This document shows positions 7,491 through 14,869 of a DNA stretch of 64,000 bases, piece by piece. The DNA is taken from assembly GCA_900078775.1 (NCBI GenBank), contig LT549889.1, positions 3,844,001 to 3,908,000 of the forward strand, written 5' to 3'. Source of the DNA: Mycolicibacterium aurum. Lineage in GTDB: Bacteria; Actinomycetota; Actinomycetes; Mycobacteriales; Mycobacteriaceae. Position 1 is the first letter of the stretch. Each line of letters opens with the position of its first letter. The notes under the pieces are model-generated. The model was not told the origin of the DNA and searched no databases. It was given only the letters and a program-made list of their open reading frames with translations. The position numbers were made by a program, and so were the translations under genes.

Positions 7491-9854
7491 CTAGCGCCAC
7501 AGCCGCCGGGGTTCGCCCGCGATCCGGCCCTCGATCCACCAGGCCACCTCGATGATCACCGCGGCGCACACCCCGATACCCAGCCCCATCGACGTCAACG
7601 CGAGGTTGGACGGGTCCAGCAGGAAGGTCTCGCGGGCCAGCGGGATCGCGAAGATCACCACGTAGGCCAGCCCGGACACCGCGACCAGCGCCACCCGCCA
7701 CCACTGGTACGGGCGGGCCACCACGGCCAGCACCCACACCCCGGCGACCAGCAGGGTGATCAACGCCGTGGTGGAGGCCTGGGTCTGCTCGACCTCGGTT
7801 GCGCCGCGGCCCTGATAGGCCAGCAGGTAGGAGACGAAGGTGCTCACCCCGACGACCACCCCGGCGGGCAGCGCGGAGGTCATCACCCGGCGCACGAAGC
7901 CGGGCTGAGCCCGCTCGTTGTTGGGCGCCAACGACAGGATGAAGGCGGGGATGCCGATGGTGAACCAGGCTGCGATGGTGACGTGGATCGGCTGGAACGG
8001 GTACGGCAGCGGGTCGGAGCCGAACAGCTTGGCCGACACCCCGCCGAGGCCGACCAGGGCGGCCAGCAGCACTGAGTACACCGTCTTGGTGAGGAACAGG
8101 TTGGAGACCCGCTCGATATTGCCGATCACCCGGCGGCCCTCCCCCACCACATAGGGCAGGGTGGCGAACTTGTTGTCCAGCAACACGATCTGGGCCACCG
8201 CCCGAGAGGCGGAACTACCCGATCCCATCGCGACGCCGATATCGGCGTCCTTGAGGGCCAGCACGTCGTTGACGCCGTCGCCGGTCATCGCCACCGTGTG
8301 CCCGCGGGACTGCAGCGCGTGCACCATGGCCCGCTTCTGGTCCGGGCGGACCCGGCCGAAGGTGGTGGACTGCTCGACCGCGCCGGCCAGCTCCTCGGCC
8401 TGCTCGGGTAGTTGCCGGGCGTCCATGGTGTCGCCGTGCAGGCCCAGCGTGCCGGCCACCGCACCCACCGACTTGGCGTTGTCCCCGGAGATCACTTTCA
8501 CGGTGACCTGCTGGGAGGCAAAGTATTCCAGGGTGTCGCGGGCGTCGGGCCGGACCCGCTGCTCCAGCACCACCAGCGCGACCGGGGTGACGACACCGGG
8601 TGCGCCGGCGTCGTCGACGGGCAGGTCGCTGGAGCCCAGCAGCAGCACCCGCAGCCCCTTGGCGCCGATCCGCTCGGCCTCCTCGGCCTCCGGGGAGGAC
8701 GGGTCCAGCAGCACGTCGGGGGCGCCGATCACCCAGTTGCCGTGCTCGCCGTAGGAGGTGCCACTCCACTTGGTGGCCGATTTGAACGGGGCGGACGCGC
8801 TCGCGGTCCAGCCCGGCGCGCTCGGGTAGGCCTCGGCGATGGCCGCCATGCTGGCGTTCGGGCGCGGGTCGTCGGCGGCCAGCTGGGCCAGCACCCGCGC
8901 GGCATCGACTTCGGTGAAGGTGACCAGATCGCTGAGCCGCATACCGTTTTCGGTGAGCGTGCCGGTCTTGTCGGCGCACACCACGTCGACGCGGGCCAGT
9001 CCCTCGATGGCGGGCAGTTCCTGTACCAGGCACTGCCGCTGCCCGAGCCGGATCACCCCGACCGCGAAGGCGATCGAGGTCATCAGCACCAGACCCTCGG
9101 GCACCATCGGCACCAGCGCGCCGACCATCCGCAGCACCGACTCCCGCCAGCCGGCATCGGTGGTGAACAGCTGGGTGTAGATGATCAGTGCGCCGGCCGG
9201 GACCAGCAGGTAGGTGATGAACTGCAGGATCTTGTTGATGCCGCTGCGCAGTTCGGATTTCACCAGGGTGAACTTGCTGGCCTCCTCCGCCAGCCGGGCC
9301 GCGTACGCCTCCCGGCCGACCTTGGTGGCCCGGTAGGCGCCGGTGCCGGCGACCACGAAGCTGCCCGACATCACGGCATCCCCGGCGTCCTTGGCCATCG
9401 GGTCGGCCTCACCGGTCAGCAGCGACTCGTCGACCTCAAGGTTGCTCTCCTCCAGCACTTCACCGTCGACGACGATCTGGTCACCGGGGCCGACCTCGAT
9501 CACGTCGTCGAGGACGACCTCGCTGGGCGGCAGCGCCGCGGTGCCCGTCGCCCGGCGCACCACCGGCTTGGCCTGCCCGACGATGGCAAGCTTGTCCAGG
9601 GTCCGCTTGGCCCGCACCTCCTGGATGATGCCGATGGCGCTGTTGGCCACGATGAGCAATCCGAACAGCCCGTTGATCAGCGAGCCGGTGGCGACCACGA
9701 TCGCGAACAGCACACCCAGGATGGCGTTGATTCGGGTGAAGACGTTGGCGCGCACGATCTCCGAGACGCTGCGCGCCGCCCGGGTGGGCACATCGTTGGT
9801 CTTGCCCGCGGCGACCCGCTCGGCGACCTCGGCGTCGGTCAGGCCTGTGATCAC
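7491..9854 (-). CDS. ctpE: P-type cation-transporting ATPase CtpE
   Basis: A 787-residue P-type ATPase, close in length and position to M. tuberculosis CtpE (Rv0908), which has been tied to calcium uptake in M. smegmatis. The catalytic aspartate is Asp295 in the DKTGT motif; TGES-like LTGEADPM lies upstream, and the hinge TGDGVNDVLALKDADIG follows. Membrane spans flank these in the order expected (M1-M2, M3-M4 with PEGL at VPMVPEGLVLM, and a C-terminal bundle). The GTG start at 9854 overlaps the stop of the lipoprotein hydrolase gene by four bases. The metal specificity is inferred from the orthologue. Confidence 0.92.
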   Translation of the reverse strand: MITGLTDAEVAERVAAGKTNDVPTRAARSVSEIVRANVFTRINAILGVLFAIVVATGSLINGLFGLLIVANSAIGIIQEVRAKRTLDKLAIVGQAKPVVRRATGTAALPPSEVVLDDVIEVGPGDQIVVDGEVLEESNLEVDESLLTGEADPMAKDAGDAVMSGSFVVAGTGAYRATKVGREAYAARLAEEASKFTLVKSELRSGINKILQFITYLLVPAGALIIYTQLFTTDAGWRESVLRMVGALVPMVPEGLVLMTSIAFAVGVIRLGQRQCLVQELPAIEGLARVDVVCADKTGTLTENGMRLSDLVTFTEVDAARVLAQLAADDPRPNASMAAIAEAYPSAPGWTASASAPFKSATKWSGTSYGEHGNWVIGAPDVLLDPSSPEAEEAERIGAKGLRVLLLGSSDLPVDDAGAPGVVTPVALVVLEQRVRPDARDTLEYFASQQVTVKVISGDNAKSVGAVAGTLGLHGDTMDARQLPEQAEELAGAVEQSTTFGRVRPDQKRAMVHALQSRGHTVAMTGDGVNDVLALKDADIGVAMGSGSSASRAVAQIVLLDNKFATLPYVVGEGRRVIGNIERVSNLFLTKTVYSVLLAALVGLGGVSAKLFGSDPLPYPFQPIHVTIAAWFTIGIPAFILSLAPNNERAQPGFVRRVMTSALPAGVVVGVSTFVSYLLAYQGRGATEVEQTQASTTALITLLVAGVWVLAVVARPYQWWRVALVAVSGLAYVVIFAIPLARETFLLDPSNLALTSMGLGIGVCAAVIIEVAWWIEGRIAGEPRRLWR

Positions 9855-11416
9855 TTGATGAACACTCCATCGTCGTAGTACTCCAGCGTGAGCTTCGGCC
9901 CGTCGAAGGTCGCCTTGGAGACCGTGCCGGGCGGGGCGTTCTCGGTGACCAGCGTGAAGGTGAAGACGTTGCCGTCCCAGTGCTTCAGCTCCGTCGTCTC
10001 GCCCTTCGGCCCGAGCGCGAGTTGCAGCGTGCCGTTGCGCTCGGACACCTCGGCGGGCCCCCAGTAGTCGTTGCGGTAGCTGCCCACATAACTCGGCAGC
10101 GATTGCGCCGGAACCGGATTCGCCGGCGGCTGCTTGCCGACCAGCGAGCCGACCGGTTCACTCATCGGGGCCATCGCACCGCGGTAGAGCTCGTACCAGT
10201 CCTCGCGGACCTCACCGAACTGCACCAGGTCGGCGAACTGGGCGGTCAACGCCTCCGGCACCCCGGACATCGTCGCATTCGTCAGGGCGACGATCCCGAC
10301 ATCGGCGGAGGGCAGCATCAGCACGTTGGTGCCCGCCCCGAGTTCGAAGGCCCCGGAGTGGCTGAGCTGGGTGCGCGCACCGGAGGTGGTGCCCACGTTG
10401 AATCCGTAGCCGTAGAAGCCCGTCCGCATCGCCGGCTCGGACGCCGGGCTGGACACCACCTGCGGGGTGACGGCGGGCAGCAGTGCGGCCTGCTCGATCA
10501 GCTGCGCACCGTCGTGCTCACCCCCGGCCAGCACCATCGCCATCCAGTGCGTCAGGTCATTGGCCGTCGAACTCGCCCCGCCGGCGGGGGCCTGCGCGTC
10601 GGCGTCGCGCACGTAGAGCGGCTCGTACCTGCCGTCGATGTGGATGTGCCCGACGGCCCGGTCGGGTCGCGCCGCGTAGTCGGCGAACCGGTAGCTGGTC
10701 GAATCCATTCCGAGCGGGGTGAACAGCGATTCGGCGGCCAGGTCCTGCCACGGCTTGCCGGCCGCTGCGGCCACCGCCTCGGCACCGGCGGTCAGGCCGA
10801 AGTTGGTGTAGGCGTACGAGATCCGGAACGGGTCCAGCGGCAGCTGGCGCAGCTTCTCCAGTACCGCGCGCCGGTCATAGCCGAGGTCTTCGAGCTGATC
10901 GCCGGCATGGTCGGGCAGCCCGGACCGGTGCGAGAACAGGTCCCCGACGGTGACCATCCGGGTGACCGCCGGATCCGACAGCGCGAACCACGGCAGTTCG
11001 TCGACCACCGGGGTGTCCCAGCCGACCGTCTTCTCACCGACCTGGCGGGCCGCTACCGTGGCGCTCAGCGGCTTGGACAGCGAGGCAAGCTGGAACACGG
11101 TGTCGGCGTCCACCGCCTCGCCGGTGCGGATGTCCCGCACGCCGAAACCCTTGGCGTAGAGCGTCTTTCCCTTGTGCACGACGGCCACCGCCATGCCGGG
11201 GACGCCGGATTTCTGCAGCAGGTCCTCGGCCAGCTCGTCGAGTTGGCCGACCGCGTTCTCGACGGCGTTGTCCGGCAACGGCATCGCCGGCACCAGCGGC
11301 GGCGGCACCGCTGAGCCCGCCGGCGCGGCCGACGGGGACGCCGGCGGTGGTGGCGTCGTCGCGGGGGCACAGCCGGCCACCAGCGCCGCCGCAGCGACGC
11401 ACAAGATCAGTTTCAC
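9851..11416 (-). CDS. Lipoprotein serine hydrolase of the beta-lactamase/penicillin-binding type
   Basis: 521 residues with a lipoprotein signal peptide ending in the lipobox LVAG|C (Cys16), a Pro/Ala/Ser-rich linker (17-45) and a class C beta-lactamase-like domain. Catalytic residues visible are Ser112-x-x-Lys115 (SLSK) and Tyr203-x-Asn205 (YTN), with an HSG motif (LSHSGAFELG) as the third element. A beta-barrel-like C-terminal part follows (from about residue 430). It matches Rv0907 by position. Such proteins may be esterases or D,D-peptidases; the substrate is not known. It lies 18 bases after the metallo-hydrolase gene in the same operon. Confidence 0.88.
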   Translation of the reverse strand: MKLILCVAAAALVAGCAPATTPPPPASPSAAPAGSAVPPPLVPAMPLPDNAVENAVGQLDELAEDLLQKSGVPGMAVAVVHKGKTLYAKGFGVRDIRTGEAVDADTVFQLASLSKPLSATVAARQVGEKTVGWDTPVVDELPWFALSDPAVTRMVTVGDLFSHRSGLPDHAGDQLEDLGYDRRAVLEKLRQLPLDPFRISYAYTNFGLTAGAEAVAAAAGKPWQDLAAESLFTPLGMDSTSYRFADYAARPDRAVGHIHIDGRYEPLYVRDADAQAPAGGASSTANDLTHWMAMVLAGGEHDGAQLIEQAALLPAVTPQVVSSPASEPAMRTGFYGYGFNVGTTSGARTQLSHSGAFELGAGTNVLMLPSADVGIVALTNATMSGVPEALTAQFADLVQFGEVREDWYELYRGAMAPMSEPVGSLVGKQPPANPVPAQSLPSYVGSYRNDYWGPAEVSERNGTLQLALGPKGETTELKHWDGNVFTFTLVTENAPPGTVSKATFDGPKLTLEYYDDGVFIK

Positions 11417-11434
11417 GGCGTCAACGCTAGCCGG

Positions 11435-12529
11435 TCAGTCCCGCCACCACGTGTCGATCGATGCCGCGGCGATCTGCTGGCCGGGTTTCGGGGTGGCCAC
11501 CGCCACGCCCTCGGCGGCGGCCGCGGTGAGCATCCGCTCCACCGGCTCCGACCAGGGGTGCGGGGCGAGCCGGAACGTCGCCCAGTGGATCGGCACCAGC
11601 AGCCCGGTGTCGCTGACATCGCGGTGCGCCCGCACCGCCTCCTCCGGGTTCATGTGGATGTCCGGCCAGCCCGGGTGGTACGCCCCGATCGGCATCAGGG
11701 TCAGGTCGAACGGGCCGTAGCTGGCACCGATCGCGGGGAAGCCCTTCGTGTAGCCGGTGTCCCCGCCGAAGAACACCCGGTGCCGCGGCCCGATCAGCGC
11801 CCACGACGACCACAGCGTCACATTGCGGGTCAGGAACCGGCCGGAGAAGTGCCGGGCCGGGGTGCACACCAGCCGCAGCGAACCGAGTTCGGCGCCCTCG
11901 TCCCAGTCCAGCTCCACGATCCGGTCCGGCGGCAGGCCCCAGGCGCGCAGATGCGCACCGATGCCCAGCGGTACGTAGAACCTGGCGCGCTGACTGCGGG
12001 CCAGACCCTTGATGGTGTCGATGTCGAGATGGTCGTAGTGGTCGTGGCTGATGATCACCGCGTCCACGGCGGGCAGCTCGTCGAGTTCGGCCGGCACCGG
12101 GTGCAGCCGCTGCGGGCCGATGACCCGCGACGGGGAGCAACGCCGGCTCCACACCGGGTCGGCCAGCACCCGGTAACCGTCCACCTCGATGAGCGCCGAG
12201 GAGTGCCCGTACCAGGTGACGGCCAGATCGGCCGGCGGGACGTCCGGCGCGGGCGTCACGACCGGGATCTCGCGCGGCGGGTGCTGGGACTGGCCGCCGG
12301 TCAGCACATCGCGTAGCAGCGCGAACTGATCGGCCCGGCTGAGTTGCAGCGCCGAGGCGGGTTCCCGGTTGACGAACACCCCGTCTCGGTAGTTCGGGGA
12401 GCGTTTGGCGGCCGACCCGATATCGGCGGCGCCGAGCGCGGTCGGCGCGCCCTGGACGGCACGCAGGACCCAGCCGCCGGCGACCACGGCCGCGGTGCCG
12501 CCGAGCAGTCGTGCCGCCTGCCCGAACAT
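11435..12529 (-). CDS. MBL-fold metallo-hydrolase (Rv0906/NAPE-PLD-like)
   Basis: A 364-residue metallo-beta-lactamase-fold hydrolase. It has a hydrophobic N-terminal segment (LGGTAAVVAGGWVLRAV), which may anchor or export it, then WYGHSSALIEVDG, the zinc motif SHDHYDHLD near residue 162, CTPARHFSGR and FGGDTGY. This order resembles the NAPE-phospholipase D/UlaG group. The ATG at 12529 is chosen because it forms TGATG with the echA6 stop; upstream in-frame starts would run inside echA6. The M. tuberculosis counterpart by position is Rv0906. Confidence 0.88.
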   Translation of the reverse strand: MFGQAARLLGGTAAVVAGGWVLRAVQGAPTALGAADIGSAAKRSPNYRDGVFVNREPASALQLSRADQFALLRDVLTGGQSQHPPREIPVVTPAPDVPPADLAVTWYGHSSALIEVDGYRVLADPVWSRRCSPSRVIGPQRLHPVPAELDELPAVDAVIISHDHYDHLDIDTIKGLARSQRARFYVPLGIGAHLRAWGLPPDRIVELDWDEGAELGSLRLVCTPARHFSGRFLTRNVTLWSSWALIGPRHRVFFGGDTGYTKGFPAIGASYGPFDLTLMPIGAYHPGWPDIHMNPEEAVRAHRDVSDTGLLVPIHWATFRLAPHPWSEPVERMLTAAAAEGVAVATPKPGQQIAAASIDTWWRD

Positions 12530-13275
12530 CAGGCCCCGGAGAACTTGGGTGCGCGCTTCTCGATCCGGGCGACCTGCGCCTCGATGACGTCCGGGCTGGC
12601 CCAGGCCCGGTCGAAGCCCTCCTTGTGCGCGGGCCACGGCTCCTCGTAGGCGCCGTCGTCGTTGAGCACCCGCTTGGAGTGCGACACCGAAAGCGGTGCA
12701 TACCCGGCGATCTCGGCGGCCCAGGCCTGCGCGTCGGCCAGGTCCCCGACCCGGTTGACCATCCCGGTGGCCACCGCGGTATCCAGGTCCAGGCGCTCGG
12801 CGGCGATCAGCATGCCGCGGGCCCGGCCGTGCCCCACCAGCGACACCAGCCGGCGGATCGACCAGTTGTCGAGGGCCAGCCCGTACTTGGCGATCGGGAA
12901 CTGGAAGTAGGTGCCCGGGACGGCCACCCGCAGATCGCAGATCATCGACAGGATCACCCCGGCTCCGATCGCGGGTCCGTTCAGGGCGGCGATGATCGGC
13001 ACCGGGCTGGCGTCGATGGCCAGGTTGAGGTCCTTGGCCTTGGCCGGCAGATCCCGGGCCACACCCTCGGCGTCGGACAGATCGGCGCCCGCGCTGAACA
13101 CCGGGCCCTGCCCGGTCAGCACGATGGCCCGGACGCCGGTATTCGCGGAATCCTGGCCGGCCTTCTCGATCTCTTCACGCAGGCCGTCGACGAGGGCGGC
13201 GTTGAGTGCGTTGCGCCGCTCGGGGCGCTGCATCTCCAGGGTGAGGACGTTGCCTTCGCGGGTCACTCCAATCAT
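12529..13275 (-). CDS. echA6: Enoyl-CoA hydratase-fold protein EchA6, lacking both catalytic glutamates
   Basis: A 248-residue crotonase-fold protein with the oxyanion-hole segments FSAGADLSD (60-68) and GPAIGAGVILSMICD (100-114). The two glutamates needed for hydration, normally in GGGCELAM and in PEI, are isoleucines here (Ile108 and Ile128). This fits EchA6 of M. tuberculosis, which has been described as a non-hydratase that binds long acyl-CoA and feeds mycolic acid synthesis. It is the first gene of a leftward run to the toxin gene. Its promoter probably uses the TATATA shared with accD3. Confidence 0.9.
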   Translation of the reverse strand: MIGVTREGNVLTLEMQRPERRNALNAALVDGLREEIEKAGQDSANTGVRAIVLTGQGPVFSAGADLSDAEGVARDLPAKAKDLNLAIDASPVPIIAALNGPAIGAGVILSMICDLRVAVPGTYFQFPIAKYGLALDNWSIRRLVSLVGHGRARGMLIAAERLDLDTAVATGMVNRVGDLADAQAWAAEIAGYAPLSVSHSKRVLNDDGAYEEPWPAHKEGFDRAWASPDVIEAQVARIEKRAPKFSGA

Positions 13276-13286
13276 GAGCCCCAGCC

Positions 13287-13292
13287 TATATA
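13287..13292. promoter_or_regulatory. Self-complementary TATATA, candidate shared -10 element
   Basis: TATATA reads the same on both strands and lies 11 bases from the echA6 ATG and 10 bases from the accD3 GTG. Each gene would then start transcription only about 3-5 bases ahead of its start codon. The spacing to both genes supports a bidirectional promoter; no obvious -35 element is seen, as is common in mycobacteria. Confidence 0.6.
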
Positions 13293-13302
13293 GCCTTTGG
13301 CT

Positions 13303-14763
13303 GTGAGCAGTGCGCTGGCATTACGTGACGCCGTCCTGGACGAGGGTTCCTTCCGCAGTTGGGACAGCGCTCCCCTGCAGGTCGCCGAGTCGCAGTCCTA
13401 CCGCGCCGAACTGGCCGCCGCCGCCGCGAAATCGGGGCTCGACGAGTCCGTGCTGACCGGCGAGGGCACCGTCTTCGGGCGCCGAGTGGCCGTGCTGGCC
13501 TGCGAGTTCGACTTCCTGGCCGGGTCCATCGGGGTGGCCGCCGCCGAGCGGATCACCGCGGCGATCACCCGCGCGACCGCCGAACGGCTGCCGCTGCTGG
13601 CCTCCCCGGCCTCGGGCGGCACCCGTATGCAGGAGGGCACCGTCGCGTTCCTGCAGATGGTCAAGATCGCCGCCGCGGTCGAGTTGCACAAGCGCGAGCA
13701 CCTGCCCTACATCGTCTATCTGCGCCATCCCACCACCGGCGGGGTGTTCGCGTCCTGGGGTTCGCTCGGGCACGTCACCGCCGCCGAGCCCGGGGCACTG
13801 ATCGGGTTCCTGGGCCCGCGGGTGTACGAGCATCTGTACGGGGAGAAGTTCCCGGACGGCATCCAGACCGCGGAGAACCTGTACCGGCACGGCGTCATCG
13901 ACGGGGTGGTGACCGTGGAGGCGCTGCGCGCGGTGCTCAACCGCACGCTCGGGGTGGTCTGCGATCCGCCCGGCCCGCCGCCACCGGCACCGGACGTCGC
14001 CGACATACCCGACATCCCGGCCTGGGATTCGGTGCTGGCCTCGCGCCGGCCGGACCGCCCGGGCGCGGAGTACGTGCTGCGGTACGGAGCCACCGACCCG
14101 GTGGTGCTGTCGGCGACCAACACCAGTACCGGGCAGACGCTGCTGGCGCTGGCCCGCTTCGGCGGTCAGCCCGCGGTGGTGCTCGGCCAGCGCCGGCTCG
14201 GCATGCTCGGCCCGGAAGCCTTGCGCGGGGCGCGGCGCGGGATGGCGCTGGCCGCCGGATTGCGGCTACCCCTGGTGTCCTTCATCGACACCGCGGGCCC
14301 GGCCTTGTCGGCCGACGCCGAGCAGGGCGGGCTGGCCGGTGAGATCGCCCGCTGCCTGGCGCAATTGGTGACGCTGCAGGTCCCGACGGTCTCGGTGCTG
14401 CTCGGGCAGGGCAGCGGCGGCCCGGCGCTGGCCATGGTGCCCGCGGACCGGGTGCTGGCCGCCCAGCACGGCTGGCTGGCACCGCTGCCGCCGGAGGGGG
14501 CCAGCGCGATCGTCTACCGTGACACCGAGCACGCCCCGGAACTGTCTGCGGCCCAGGGGATCCGATCGATGGATCTGCTGCGCAACGGGATCGTCGACGC
14601 CATCGTGCCCGAGCTGCCGGACGCCGCCGACGAGCCGTTGGAGTTCACCAGGCGGCTGTCGGCGACCATCGCCGGCGAATTGCACCGGCTGCGCACCATG
14701 GCCGATATCGAGCGGGTCGGCACCCGGCTGCACCGGTTCCGCAAGATCGGGCTGCCGGGCTGA
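13303..14763 (+). CDS. accD3: Acetyl/propionyl-CoA carboxylase carboxyltransferase subunit AccD3
   Basis: A 486-residue carboxyltransferase of the crotonase superfamily that transfers carboxyl from biotin to an acyl-CoA. The N-terminal half contains FGRRVAVLACEFDFLAGSIG, SGGTRMQEG and PTTGGVFASWGSLGH; the C-terminal half contains VSFIDTAGPALS, GEIARCLAQL and GQGSGGPALAM. It matches Rv0904c in sequence and neighbours. GTG 13303 is preferred over TTG 13297 because the product then begins as the orthologue does. No biotin-carrier subunit is encoded nearby, so it must partner with an AccA encoded elsewhere. Confidence 0.93.
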   Translation: MSSALALRDAVLDEGSFRSWDSAPLQVAESQSYRAELAAAAAKSGLDESVLTGEGTVFGRRVAVLACEFDFLAGSIGVAAAERITAAITRATAERLPLLASPASGGTRMQEGTVAFLQMVKIAAAVELHKREHLPYIVYLRHPTTGGVFASWGSLGHVTAAEPGALIGFLGPRVYEHLYGEKFPDGIQTAENLYRHGVIDGVVTVEALRAVLNRTLGVVCDPPGPPPPAPDVADIPDIPAWDSVLASRRPDRPGAEYVLRYGATDPVVLSATNTSTGQTLLALARFGGQPAVVLGQRRLGMLGPEALRGARRGMALAAGLRLPLVSFIDTAGPALSADAEQGGLAGEIARCLAQLVTLQVPTVSVLLGQGSGGPALAMVPADRVLAAQHGWLAPLPPEGASAIVYRDTEHAPELSAAQGIRSMDLLRNGIVDAIVPELPDAADEPLEFTRRLSATIAGELHRLRTMADIERVGTRLHRFRKIGLPG

Positions 14764-14795
14764 GCGGCCCCACGATCGCGCCGCGACCAGATTGC

Positions 14796-14851
14796 CGAAC
14801 GTGCATTCCGTGCGGCGTTCGGGCCGGAAACCCGCACGGAATGCACGTTCG
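14796..14851. repeat. 20-bp perfect inverted repeat between convergent genes
   Basis: CGAACGTGCATTCCGTGCGG at 14796-14815 is repeated in inverse at 14832-14851 around a 16-base loop. It lies between the ends of accD3 and the YhgE/Pip gene. A transcript from either side would fold a very stable stem, so a bidirectional terminator without a T-run is one reading; a copy of a dispersed REP-like mycobacterial palindrome is another. Confidence 0.7.
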
Positions 14852-14869
14852 CGAACCGTGTCCCGCCGA

